The position numbers and the translations under genes are program-made. DNA of 64,000 nt, from assembly GCF_001758465.1 (NCBI RefSeq), contig NZ_MJIC01000016.1, positions 310,001 through 374,000 of the forward strand, read 5' to 3'. The first letter of the stretch is position 1, and each line of letters starts with the position of its first letter. Below the pieces are notes generated by a model. The model made no database searches, was not told where the DNA came from, and saw nothing but the letters and a program-made list of their open reading frames with translations. This document shows positions 51,301 to 59,023 of this stretch, one piece after another. Source of the stretch: Marisediminitalea lipolytica. Lineage in GTDB: Bacteria > Pseudomonadota > Gammaproteobacteria > Enterobacterales > Alteromonadaceae.

Positions 51301-52720
51301 GACTCAACTGTTTGATGCGGGTAGTCAGGACGCAATCGACTACGCCGAGTTTAACGCTCGCAACCAACTGATTATCGATGATAACCGTGACGGTTCGAAC
51401 AACTCTGCGCCGATGCTTTCAATTGGCGAGGTAACTCCGTTTAATCCATTGCGTAGCGGCGATACAGTCACCTACGTTGAAGGCATAATGGACTACGGTT
51501 ACAGTGCTTACCGAATCCGTCCGGTAGCCAATTCAACCGTGGTAAACACCAACCCTCGTGAAGAAGCTCCGGTCATTGCTGACGGCAATTTAAGCATTGC
51601 CAGCTTTAACGTGCTTAACCTGTTTAATGGTAACGGCGACAGCACGGGATTCCCAACCAGCCGTGGTGCTAACAACTACGCAGAGTATCAACGCCAACTG
51701 AGCAAAATCGTTAAGGCTATTGTTGCCATTAATGCTGACATTGTGGGTTTGATGGAAATTGAAAACGATGGTTTTGCCAGCTCAAGTGCAATCGCTCAAC
51801 TGGTTGCGGCAATTAACACGGAAATGGGTCCTGGCACTTATGATTTCATTAATGCCGGCAGTCCAATCGGCACCGACGAAATTACCGTGGGGATCATTTA
51901 TAAACCTGGTGTGGTAACCCCTGAAGGTGCGCCGCAGTTGTTATCCTCAGCTAACAGTATCGTAGATATTGAAGGCCCGCTGTTTGACGACGGCCGTAAC
52001 CGTCCATCACTGGCTCAGGCCTTTGTTCACAGCGAGACACGTCAGACTGTGGTGGTTGATGTAAACCACCTTAAATCAAAAGGTTCAACCTGTGGTGCCG
52101 GCGACGACAGCACCAATGGCCAGGGTAACTGTAACCTGACCCGTACCCGTGCAGCACAGGCACTGGTAGCCTGGTTAAGCGACACCTTTGCCGGTTTACC
52201 GGTTGCGGTTCTGGGCGATATGAACAGCTACGGTATGGAAGATCCGATTCAGGTCTTCGCTGATGCTGGTCTGGCCGATGCTGCTCATACGATTCTTGGT
52301 GATACAGCATACAGCTACACCTTCGACGGCCTGGTTGGCAGCCTTGATTACCAGTTGGTTAATCCGGCAATGAGTGAATGGTTAATTGATGCGACTGAAT
52401 GGCACATCAACGCCGACGAACTCAGCCTGTTCGACTACAACGAAGAGTATAAAGATGCTGACATGCTCAATGAGCTGTTATTCCGCGCCTCTGACCACGA
52501 TCCGGTGATTGCCGCTTACCAGCTGGAAATGGCACCGGTACTCGGTGACATGGACGGCGACTTTGACGTCGATCGGTTAGATATCCGCGCTTTCCAAATG
52601 GCCATTGTGCGCCGTCAGCCTCTGGGCATGGAATATGACTTTAATAACGACGGTAACGTGAATATGCGTGACCTGCCGGCTATGCGTGCACTGTGTACTC
52701 GCCAGGCTTGTCGTCCTTAA
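48311..52720 (+). CDS. Giant secreted double nuclease with lamin-tail domains and C-terminal dockerin
   Basis: 1469 residues from ATG 48311 (AGGAG 10 bp upstream, then signal peptide ending SALA). Order by eye: lamin-tail domain 1 (21-150); endonuclease-I domain (about 218-460) with NREHVWPNSHG (His305, His311) and DIHHLRPED (323-331); Pro/Glu linker; lamin-tail domains 2 (about 485-648) and 3 (about 659-825); an OB-like domain (about 835-930); an ExeM-type exonuclease/endonuclease/phosphatase domain (about 1093-1405) with SFNVLNLF, MEIEN (Glu1149/1151), GDMNSYG (Asp1303, Asn1305) and SDHDP (1394-1398); and a dockerin (1411-1469) with two F-hand repeats, LGDMDGDFDVDRLDIRAF and YDFNNDGNVNMRDL. 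Likely extracellular DNA degradation. The scaffold gene follows 19 bp downstream. ExeM relatives usually lack the endonuclease-I half and dockerin (from memory). Confidence 0.92.
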   Translation: MKAKLLLPLVFSLPVSALADDLFISEYIEGSSFNKAIEIFNPTDTAIDLAGYRLEIYSNGRDTVSSTINLSGTIASGGVYVVADDNANESILAVTNLMTTSSLYNGDDAIVLVNNSTVIDSFGQVGTDPGSAWQSNGISTANKTLVRKSTIATGDIIVNDAFDVSLEWIQFDQDYTDDLGMHTYDAGSATPPGDDDEDLEDVCTNCPDIDKVADAASFDPVAYYAPVQTEIDANAPVAFIKQALNQVISADHTVLDYREVWTALTETDEDPGNPDNVILFYSGISLPKTSNQSGVNNNDFWNREHVWPNSHGFGSQSYEAYTDIHHLRPEDVTVNGSRGNLDFDYSDNPLAEAPANRIDNDSFEPRDTVKGDVARMMLYMDVRYEGSGSDNTPDLVLVDRTTSAGDAELGKLCTLLAWHNGDPVDASEEQRAATIYEYQGNRNPFVDHPEWVDLLYPAASCGDEPGEPEEPPIDPEEPPVPVSTPLILAGVIDGDLSGGLPKAVEVFVTADMPDMSVCGIGFAQNGGGTDGQEFTFPAMAASAGESFIISNETSGFTAFFGEAPDFQSGQASINGDDAIELFCNGELVDVFGDPEVNGDYEAWDYTDSWAYRVSNTTASTTFNPADWTMAGRAALDGESTNATAATPYPYKTFTAVQPELFFSEYTEGSSLNKALEIVNLGSQTVDLSAHAYVITVYSNGSSSPGFSVTLSGTIAAGDVFVVAEPGAAQPLLDVADQLAGINFNGDDAVVFTKDGEVIDAIGQVGFDPGTQWGTGDTSTRDNTLRRLMSVQAGDTNPDDVFDPAVEWAGFPNNTFDNFGIYGDGNTGPEEPPIDEFGACFDSATLISAVQGSGSASPLSGQTVIIEGVVTSVVPDIEGFFMQEEDSDHDSDPLTSEGIFVDTLAPPAGLQNGDVVRVMGTAGEEFGRTRLTAVTESAICGTATVTPTEFSLPQENADDFEALENMLVVSNASLTISDTYRFVRYGEILVSNGRLYNPTQLFDAGSQDAIDYAEFNARNQLIIDDNRDGSNNSAPMLSIGEVTPFNPLRSGDTVTYVEGIMDYGYSAYRIRPVANSTVVNTNPREEAPVIADGNLSIASFNVLNLFNGNGDSTGFPTSRGANNYAEYQRQLSKIVKAIVAINADIVGLMEIENDGFASSSAIAQLVAAINTEMGPGTYDFINAGSPIGTDEITVGIIYKPGVVTPEGAPQLLSSANSIVDIEGPLFDDGRNRPSLAQAFVHSETRQTVVVDVNHLKSKGSTCGAGDDSTNGQGNCNLTRTRAAQALVAWLSDTFAGLPVAVLGDMNSYGMEDPIQVFADAGLADAAHTILGDTAYSYTFDGLVGSLDYQLVNPAMSEWLIDATEWHINADELSLFDYNEEYKDADMLNELLFRASDHDPVIAAYQLEMAPVLGDMDGDFDVDRLDIRAFQMAIVRRQPLGMEYDFNNDGNVNMRDLPAMRALCTRQACRP

Positions 52721-52739
52721 TTAAATTGGAGCAAGATTA

Positions 52740-53321
52740 ATGAAGAAGTTTATTTTAACCTTAGCCAGTTTACTGGCATTTAATAGCCAGGCTGCGGTTA
52801 TTTCAGTTGAACTGGCCGACAGTGAAATTGCCGTGGGTGAATCTACCACAGTTACGGTGACCGGCGCATTTGACAGCACCACCGAAGCGTTCGATTTCGC
52901 GTCACTTTCTGTGTTTTTCGACAACTCACAATTGATTGTTGATGAAAGCAGCTTTGCTTCAGATTTACCTTACGATTTTGGCATAAATCAAGAGCTTTTC
53001 ATGTTTGATAATGTTGGGTTCAATGAAGTGATATTAAGCTGGTTGGATTATACCGGTACAACATTCAGCTCTATTGACGCTTTTACGTTGCTAAGTTTTG
53101 ATGTAATCGGCTCGTCAACGGGTAACTATGAAGTAAGCTTAGCTGGTGGTCTCGACCCAGACTACCTGCTGTTTACAAACGGTATTGATGAAATCACAGA
53201 CATTACTACTAACAACGCGACACTAAATGTTACTGAAGCCGCAGAAGTGGCAGCACCGCACACTGCGTTGCTGTTTAGCTTAATGCTCGGTGGCATGATG
53301 GTAGCCCGTCGCCGCGCCTGA
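52740..53321 (+). CDS. Cohesin-like surface protein with PEP-CTERM-like tail
   Basis: 193 residues. Signal peptide FNSQA|AV. One beta-rich domain (about 20-165) with the cohesin pattern: ISVELADSEIAVGESTTVTV at the start, a middle FDFASLSVFFDNSQLIVD, EVILSWLDYTG, and FTLLSFDVIGSSTGNYEVSL, ending NNATLNV. After AEVAAPHTA comes a membrane helix (LLFSLMLGGMMVA) and RRRA, the layout of exosortase substrates with APH in place of PEP. GGAG ribosome site, 19 bp after the nuclease. Cohesins bind dockerins; the upstream enzyme ends in one. Interaction and sorting are inferred. Confidence 0.78.
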   Translation: MKKFILTLASLLAFNSQAAVISVELADSEIAVGESTTVTVTGAFDSTTEAFDFASLSVFFDNSQLIVDESSFASDLPYDFGINQELFMFDNVGFNEVILSWLDYTGTTFSSIDAFTLLSFDVIGSSTGNYEVSLAGGLDPDYLLFTNGIDEITDITTNNATLNVTEAAEVAAPHTALLFSLMLGGMMVARRRA

Positions 53322-53345
53322 TACGGTTAACCTGTTAACTATTCA

Positions 53346-53371
53346 AAGCCTCGCTCTTGCGGGGCTTTTTC
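53346..53371 (+). terminator. Terminator of the nuclease-scaffold operon
   Basis: 9-bp stem AAGCCTCGC / GCGGGGCTT (one G-T wobble) with a 4-nt loop and five T residues. Confidence 0.9.
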
Positions 53372-53524
53372 TTGCCTGCGTACCTAACCAGCTGATCTGA
53401 CCGGCAAACAGGGCCGTACAGGTGACGGTTACGGATAATTAACAGGTGCTATTATTATTAAAAATCTGTCAGCTTTGTTACCCTTACCCTCTTTTGCCTC
53501 CTTTGGGATAGGGAATCACCAACG

Positions 53525-54643
53525 ATGAACAAGTTTACGCTTCTTCAACTTGCCCCCATCATGTTCTGCCTGTCAGCGCCAGTACTTGGCGACGATGACT
53601 TCCCGGTCAATATTGGCGGCCACGTCAGACTCAATTACAGCTACCAGGACTGGCCAGAACCAGAACTGCGTGATGGCTTTGGCTTCGAGTCCCTGAAACT
53701 GACAGTGTCGGGTGAAACCGACGAGTTCAGCTATCAGGCGGATTACCGCTGGTATGAAAACACCGATTTTAACACTGTTCGTTATGCCGACCTTACCTAT
53801 CATGTTGATGAACGAACCAGTGTTTCGGCTGGTATCACTAAAGTGCCCTTTGGTTTGCTGCCCTTTGCTTCCAATAGTTTTTGGTTTTCTATTAACTATT
53901 ATCTCGGCTTCGAAGATGATTATGATGCCGGAATGGTTGTACAGTACGAGCGTGCCAACTGGAATTTCCAGGCCGGTTATTTCTTTAACGACGAATACAA
54001 TGATGCCAGTCGGCTTGGCCGCTATTCCTTCGACATTGCTGACGATGGCAGCTATCGTAATCAGGAAGACGGTCAGTACAATCTGCGTCTCAGCTATACA
54101 GCGGGACTAATTCGTGGCGCAACCACCGAAGTGGGCGCATCCTTACAAAAAGCCGATGTACTCAATCTTGATACGCTGGATAAAGGGGACATGCGCGCTT
54201 ATGCCCTGCATGTCAGACACACCCAGGGCCCGGTGGTAGTTGCCCTGCAATATACCGATTACGATTACGATCTGGCCGCACCGCAAGGTCAGGCAACTGA
54301 CCGCCTGGCTCTTTCGGCATTTGATTTTCCTTTTCTTGTTGCCGCTGATGCACACAGCTATACCGCCAGTGTCAGTTACCAGCTGCCGTTTGAATTTAAC
54401 GCGTTCACGCCAATCAAATGTTACTCCGAATACGGTTCGGTTGAGCCTGACGTGGCTGCGGGACTTCGCTCCTCACAATGGGTGAATGGCTGTAGCTTTG
54501 GCTGGCGATCGCTGTATTTTTATGTGGACAGCATTCAGGGTAAAAACATGTGGTTTTCCGGGGGTTCTGGCATCGGCCTTAACCTTGGCGGCAATCAGGA
54601 CACGACCCACCGCCTGAACATCAGTTTAGGCCTTTACTTTTAG
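53525..54643 (+). CDS. Porin-like outer-membrane protein
   Basis: 372 residues. Signal peptide (LAPIMFCLSAPVLG|DD), then FPVNIGGHVRLNYSYQDW and repeated amphipathic strands rich in Tyr/Asp, ending LNISLGLYF with the barrel-terminal Phe. Resembles OprO/OprP-type phosphate/anion or general porins in its opening FGFESLKLTVSGE. Two Cys near the C-terminus (C356-region and WVNGC) could pair. A solute-binding protein starts 7 bp after its stop, so the two are one transcript. Confidence 0.8.
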   Translation: MNKFTLLQLAPIMFCLSAPVLGDDDFPVNIGGHVRLNYSYQDWPEPELRDGFGFESLKLTVSGETDEFSYQADYRWYENTDFNTVRYADLTYHVDERTSVSAGITKVPFGLLPFASNSFWFSINYYLGFEDDYDAGMVVQYERANWNFQAGYFFNDEYNDASRLGRYSFDIADDGSYRNQEDGQYNLRLSYTAGLIRGATTEVGASLQKADVLNLDTLDKGDMRAYALHVRHTQGPVVVALQYTDYDYDLAAPQGQATDRLALSAFDFPFLVAADAHSYTASVSYQLPFEFNAFTPIKCYSEYGSVEPDVAAGLRSSQWVNGCSFGWRSLYFYVDSIQGKNMWFSGGSGIGLNLGGNQDTTHRLNISLGLYF

Positions 54644-54650
54644 GACTTGT

Positions 54651-55448
54651 ATGAAAAAGCTTATCTTAATCATCAGCCTGTTTTGCTCTGTCGTGAGCAA
54701 TGCCTTAGCGCACTCGTGGCGTACCTTAACCATTGCCACCACTGAATATCCGCCCTATACCTCCACTGACATGGAGCACAATGGCTATATTAATCACATT
54801 ATCAGCGAAGCGTTTCTGCGCGTTGGAATTGAGGTGGAATATCAGACCACAGAATGGAGCGATGCTCTCGCTGCCGCTCAATCAGGCGAATTTGATGCGG
54901 TTTCCTATGGTAACTTTACCCGGGTACTCAGTCAGGATTTCTGGTTAAGCGAACCTATCTCTACTGAAAATCTGGTGTTTATGGCAAATCAGACCCTGCC
55001 ACTTGGCGACTGGGAAAGTTTGTCTCAGCTGGCCAGCTATAAAATGGGCGTGGTTAAGGGCTATACCTACAGTGACGAGCTCTTTGCGTTTATTAACCAA
55101 TCGACCGCCACGACTACTTTTAAGAGTGATAAAGCCGGACTCAATGCACTGATAGACAATACTATCCAGCTATTCCCTATTGATCAGCTCACCGCCTGGT
55201 ATTTACTCCAGCGGGATTTTACGGCCTTTGACCGGGATGAGGTAAAAATGCTTACCCCATTTATTTCTACCGTCACCACTCATTTGCTTATTCCCCGGCA
55301 AAACAGCGATGCCGAATTGTTACTGGCGCTGTTTAACAAGGGATTACACACGCTGGCAATGGAAGGCAAATTAGATCGATTCAAAACCTTATTACGTGAA
55401 GGTTACTACCAGCACCCGGAAAAACCAGTCGACTACGATCGGCGCTAA
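54651..55448 (+). CDS. Periplasmic solute-binding protein (family 3 type)
   Basis: 265 residues. Signal peptide SVVSNALA|HS then TLTIATTEYPPYTSTDMEHNGYINHIISEAF, the classic opening of amino-acid-type binding proteins (SBP_bac_3). Later ALAAAQSGEFDAVSYGNFTR and KMGVVKGYTY agree. No ABC permease or ATPase follows; the only partner is the porin upstream. So it may be a scavenging pair feeding a transporter elsewhere, or a sensor accessory (inference). Terminator follows. Confidence 0.85.
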   Translation: MKKLILIISLFCSVVSNALAHSWRTLTIATTEYPPYTSTDMEHNGYINHIISEAFLRVGIEVEYQTTEWSDALAAAQSGEFDAVSYGNFTRVLSQDFWLSEPISTENLVFMANQTLPLGDWESLSQLASYKMGVVKGYTYSDELFAFINQSTATTTFKSDKAGLNALIDNTIQLFPIDQLTAWYLLQRDFTAFDRDEVKMLTPFISTVTTHLLIPRQNSDAELLLALFNKGLHTLAMEGKLDRFKTLLREGYYQHPEKPVDYDRR

Positions 55449-55453
55449 GCCAT

Positions 55454-55483
55454 AAAATGCTGCCTGCTACGGCAGCATTTTTA
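55454..55483. terminator. Bidirectional terminator after the solute-binding protein gene
   Basis: Perfect 11-bp stem AAAATGCTGCC / GGCAGCATTTT with a 6-nt loop, flanked by A and T runs. It serves both the binding-protein gene and the convergent beta-lactamase gene, overlapping the latter's last codons. Confidence 0.88.
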
Positions 55484-56195
55484 ACGCCAGTTCGCGGGTA
55501 TGGGAAAGCAACTCTGCATCTCCGACTTTGCCATGACCGGGAACAACCGTCTGTACCTCAGGCAAATACTCAATGACACGGCTGACCGATTCCGGCCACG
55601 CGCTTACGTCGCCCTCTGCGGTATACCCCAGCGATAAGGTCGCCCGTTCACGAATAAAACAGCCGCCAAATAACAGATTGTGTTTTTTTATCCACACCAC
55701 GCTGTTGTCCAGCGTATGGCCCGGCCCGGGATAGAATGCCTCAATCATCTCAGGCACTACCCACACGCTGTCGCTGAAGGTATGTTGAGCGGGCGTTTCG
55801 CCCTTTTGGGTTAAGTATTCATTGGTTAACTCGAACGTCCATGAGGGGATATTTTTGCTGTGAAAACGCGCCAGATGCCCACCGGCATCCTCGTGGGAAT
55901 GAGTGACGACCACAGCCTCAAGATTCAGATTCTGCGACTCAAGCCAATCGAACAGCATATCCACATCACTGTTATCCCAGGGCGTGTCGATTAACACCGC
56001 GTTATGCGGCCCCGTCTGCACAATTAAGCCATTACCGCTCACCAGACCGAAACCTTCTACAGCCCGTTCGGAACGCATCAGATAAACCCCATCGCTCAGC
56101 GGCGTTACTGTCAGATTTGCGGCCAGTACCGGTAACGAAACAACAGGCATCAGTAAGAGTGTAGCAATACGCTGCCACAGAGCATGGTTTGGCAT
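55467..56195 (-). CDS. Subclass B1-like metallo-beta-lactamase
   Basis: 242 residues. Signal peptide (LLMPVVSLPVLA|AN). All six B1 zinc ligands are visible: HSHED (His99, His101, Asp103), His160 in GPGHTLDN, Cys179 in GGCFIRE and His221 in VPGHG. Together they form the three-His site and the Asp-Cys-His site that define B1; the D-x-H of B2/B3 is not used. Other B1 features: DTPWDNSD, THSHEDAGGHLARF and SAWPESVSRVIEY. Arg follows two residues after Cys in place of the common Lys, and the loop Asn is replaced (LGYTAEGD). Divergent from the GlyGly-CTERM gene with an 83-bp gap. Hydrolysis of beta-lactams is inferred from ligands. Confidence 0.9.
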   Translation of the reverse strand: MPNHALWQRIATLLLMPVVSLPVLAANLTVTPLSDGVYLMRSERAVEGFGLVSGNGLIVQTGPHNAVLIDTPWDNSDVDMLFDWLESQNLNLEAVVVTHSHEDAGGHLARFHSKNIPSWTFELTNEYLTQKGETPAQHTFSDSVWVVPEMIEAFYPGPGHTLDNSVVWIKKHNLLFGGCFIRERATLSLGYTAEGDVSAWPESVSRVIEYLPEVQTVVPGHGKVGDAELLSHTRELALKMLP

Positions 56196-56278
56196 GGTTA
56201 AGTTTCGCTTCAGTTATTGTTCAGCCTGACTTTCGCACACTGCAATCACAGTCATTGCAGATACCACAGGACGAATGG

Positions 56279-57007
56279 ATGATGAGAATTCAAAGAGTAA
56301 CACAGACTATACTGGCTGCAACGCTGATGTCACTGAGCTTTGTCGCCTTTTCATCGGCCGCCTCGGGCAAGGATGTAGCGGTTAGTGAAACTATCAATAC
56401 GCCTGAACTGAATGCCGCCGACAATGTCCCGCCCCGGGTGAAAAAGAAAGATCTCAGTAGCATTACGGTTAAATCAGGTGAGCAGCTTCGCACTGCTACG
56501 CACAGTGTTGATTACTGGTTTTACGATGCCACGGTTACGCTTTATAACGACAGGGACTACGACGGTTACTATGCCAGTTTTGATCTCGAGTTTGATGCAG
56601 ACTCCACTTATTACCGAACGCCGGTTTACGCCATTGTATATCTGGGCACCAATGACTATTACGAAGCCTTTCATGTGACATCGGTATTTAACCTGTATGC
56701 AGACAGCAGTGATGACTCAGTGCTGCTCGAAAGTGAATTAGTGACCGGGTACCCCAGCAACGACTACGATATTTTAATTGAGCTAATTGATGCGCAAACC
56801 GATCAGGTACTAGCCACAATTGATGCCTATGAAGATGCTGATTTGTCTTATCAGAGTATGGAAAGTTTCGACTATGACCGGCCGGTAACGTCAGAGGTAG
56901 TGATAGAAACCCATGGAGGAAGCTGGGGCGTATGGACAAGTATAATAGTAGTTCTGACCATACTGCTGCGCAGAACATCTGTTCGTCGCTTACGCCCCGA
57001 AAACTAA
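56279..57007 (+). CDS. Choice-of-anchor H family protein with GlyGly-CTERM-like tail
   Basis: About 242 residues from ATG 56279 (AGGA 7 bp upstream; the following codon is also ATG; a longer upstream frame is rejected). Signal peptide LMSLSFVAFSSAAS. Acidic, Tyr/Asp-rich core with WFYDATVTLYNDRDYDGYYASFDLEFD that fits the choice-of-anchor-H group. The C-terminus ends HGGSWGVWTSIIVVLTILLRRTSVRR: a Gly-Gly motif, a hydrophobic helix and Arg cluster, as in GlyGly-CTERM proteins cut by rhombosortase. Function unknown; membrane-to-surface or type-II-exported protein likely. Confidence 0.8.
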   Translation: MMRIQRVTQTILAATLMSLSFVAFSSAASGKDVAVSETINTPELNAADNVPPRVKKKDLSSITVKSGEQLRTATHSVDYWFYDATVTLYNDRDYDGYYASFDLEFDADSTYYRTPVYAIVYLGTNDYYEAFHVTSVFNLYADSSDDSVLLESELVTGYPSNDYDILIELIDAQTDQVLATIDAYEDADLSYQSMESFDYDRPVTSEVVIETHGGSWGVWTSIIVVLTILLRRTSVRRLRPEN

Positions 57008-57032
57008 CGCTAATCCAGCGTGAGTGAAGGTT

Positions 57033-57057
57033 GCGGGGTCTTAGCGCCCCGCTTTTT
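57033..57057 (+). terminator. Terminator after the GlyGly-CTERM gene
   Basis: 6-bp GC stem GCGGGG / CCCCGC with an 8-nt loop and five T residues. Moderate stem but a clear T-run. Confidence 0.7.
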
Positions 57058-57085
57058 AATACTCAATAACACTTAACTGCCAAAC

Positions 57086-59023
57086 TTACGGACAAACACC
57101 TTCATGCCAAACTGTCCCATCGGTAGAGTAAAGTGATGTGGTTCCCCAGGTTGAACCGGCCAGCGGGTCATCGGATCCTGCAGCAAAGTAGTCTGGTGAG
57201 AAGTAGTAACCGGTGCTGTAGGCGCGGCCCGCCACTTTGTGATAGTAGTTTGCGGTAGTGTACTCGGCACAGGTAGATGTATCACCGCCGGTATCGCCAC
57301 CAGTATCACCGCCTGAGTCACCACCGGTATCACCGCCAGTGTCACCACCTGGACCAGAACAAGCCTGAACCGGACCGCTACACGAGCCATCATTATCCTG
57401 CCATACACACATACCACCGCTTTGAGGCTGCTCAGTTAACTTGAAAGGATCAGCCGAATACTCCAGATAGCAGGTGGAATACGCGGTGTAGTCGAGACGA
57501 CCAGCATTTATGTGTTGATCAAGCGTGGCGATCTGACCGGCATCAATATCCACCGTCAGTTGCGTATTGCTACTCAGCCCGCTGTTGTCGATAGCCGTAA
57601 CGGTAATACTCTGCTCACCACCAGGCAACTCGCAGGCTTGAGCGCTAAAGGATAGCCCATCCACACTCGCGTTTTGAGTACCGGTCGCAAATGTTACTTC
57701 TACTGCGGTAAGGTCCTGGTTTTCGTCGTAAACCGAGCCGGTAACCGTTGCACACTGCCCATTGGCATCCACCAGCACATCAGATAATACGGGGGCAGCA
57801 GGTGGCGGTGGCGGGCCGACGCGCACGCTCACAGTGCTGGCTTCGGACACGGCGCCAACATCGTCACTGGCCGTCACCGTCACAAAGTACAAATCGTCTG
57901 GCAGGGTGGCCGAGGTTACCGAGAAACTATCATCACTTTGGGTCGACGCCGAGTACTGATAGGTATCGCCATTATTATTGGTGATCAGCACATCAACATT
58001 ATCCACGTAGCCTTCAGCGTCGGTGGCGTTACCAGTGACGATCAACTGACCGCTGCTTTCTGAAGCGCTCACCGAAGATAATTGCGGAGGCTGGTTTCGA
58101 TCGACCCGCTTATTATTCTCGCTGAAGTATTCACCCAGGTACATCGCATAGTTAATGCCAGTGCCACTTACATAGGAACCACTGGCGCCAGCGCCGCCCG
58201 ACCAGGAGTGATCCACGCCATTGAGCCAGATCATAGATACCCGACCTTCTTCCCACAGGTATTCCTCGGCGGTACGCGAGCCGCTACCCAGGGTGTTGCT
58301 GCCGGGCAACTCACTAACACCATAGGCACCAGCCATCCCTTCAGCATTTTGCCGGTTGTAACAGGTATCAACGGTGGTATCGGCATCACCATGTGCGATA
58401 GACGCGATCTGATCATCGAGCGATCCGCTGTAGCTTCCTGCATATTGTTGGCATCGCTGCGCGACGTTGGCGTATTCACAGCTGCCTATCGCCCCACTGG
58501 AACTCGTGCCAATGCTGGGTCCGGCACTCACGCCCACCCCGGCAAAAACGTCGGGAGCGATACAGGCCGTGGTATTGGCAAAAGCCGCGCCGGAAGACAA
58601 TCCCGCCACGTACACCTGGTCTTCATCAATGGCATAACCGCTGCCAGACTTCATAGCATTAACCAGTGAAATGATATTGGCGTAATCACCGGCGGTGCGG
58701 GATTTAGACCCCTGCCAGTAAGACCAGCAGCCAAAACCGGCTTTGTTCATTGCATCAGGAACCGCTATAACCATTCCGTAACTTTCCGCAGCAGCCTCAA
58801 GATTTGCTGAAAGATAGGCGTCTATGGATTGTGTGCAGCCGTGAAGTACGACTAACAGCGAGCGTCCCTGCCCTATTGGTGATAGCGAATCAGGAGTATA
58901 AACATGCACTTTATTAAAGTTACCTACTGAAACATTCTGCTGCCAACTGCCAGCCTGAGCGGAAATGCTCAGCGCAGATGACATCAGTGTACCTGCAACG
59001 AGTAGCGTATTTTTTAACGTCAT
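57086..59023 (-). CDS. Secreted PHA-depolymerase-like esterase, multidomain
   Basis: 645 residues from ATG 59023 (AAGGTGG upstream). Signal peptide ending ISAQA|GSW. Catalytic domain (about 25-300) of the short-chain PHA depolymerase type: oxyanion motif LVVLHGCTQS before lipase box GLSSG (nucleophile Ser143), later HGDADTTV (Asp) and VDHSWSGG (His). Then two Ig/Fn3-like units (about 315-500), a Cys-containing insert (HINAGRLDYTAYSTCYLEYS), a GGDT linker and a C-terminal Tyr-rich domain (WHEGVCP end) resembling substrate-binding modules. Feruloyl-esterase activity is an alternative. Extracellular polyester degradation inferred. Confidence 0.85.
   Translation of the reverse strand: MTLKNTLLVAGTLMSSALSISAQAGSWQQNVSVGNFNKVHVYTPDSLSPIGQGRSLLVVLHGCTQSIDAYLSANLEAAAESYGMVIAVPDAMNKAGFGCWSYWQGSKSRTAGDYANIISLVNAMKSGSGYAIDEDQVYVAGLSSGAAFANTTACIAPDVFAGVGVSAGPSIGTSSSGAIGSCEYANVAQRCQQYAGSYSGSLDDQIASIAHGDADTTVDTCYNRQNAEGMAGAYGVSELPGSNTLGSGSRTAEEYLWEEGRVSMIWLNGVDHSWSGGAGASGSYVSGTGINYAMYLGEYFSENNKRVDRNQPPQLSSVSASESSGQLIVTGNATDAEGYVDNVDVLITNNNGDTYQYSASTQSDDSFSVTSATLPDDLYFVTVTASDDVGAVSEASTVSVRVGPPPPPAAPVLSDVLVDANGQCATVTGSVYDENQDLTAVEVTFATGTQNASVDGLSFSAQACELPGGEQSITVTAIDNSGLSSNTQLTVDIDAGQIATLDQHINAGRLDYTAYSTCYLEYSADPFKLTEQPQSGGMCVWQDNDGSCSGPVQACSGPGGDTGGDTGGDSGGDTGGDTGGDTSTCAEYTTANYYHKVAGRAYSTGYYFSPDYFAAGSDDPLAGSTWGTTSLYSTDGTVWHEGVCP
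57278..57349 (-). repeat. Six-unit GGDT tandem repeat in the esterase linker
   Basis: Six 12-bp units encode GGD-T/S, forming a flexible linker before the C-terminal domain. Codons vary between units, so it is an older repeat maintained at protein level and a possible site of length change. Confidence 0.85.

Noticed and set aside
53484-53502. CTGTCAG as a Pho box before the 53525 porin
   Set aside because: Only one repeat matches; the second unit on the 11-bp period does not.
57278-57349. Short regular repeats resembling a CRISPR array
   Set aside because: Units are 12 bp, contiguous, in frame and encode a GGDT linker; no spacers.
58082-58669. 195-codon plus-strand frame inside the esterase
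   Set aside because: Mirror of the catalytic domain; low-complexity Gly/Ala/Thr shadow.
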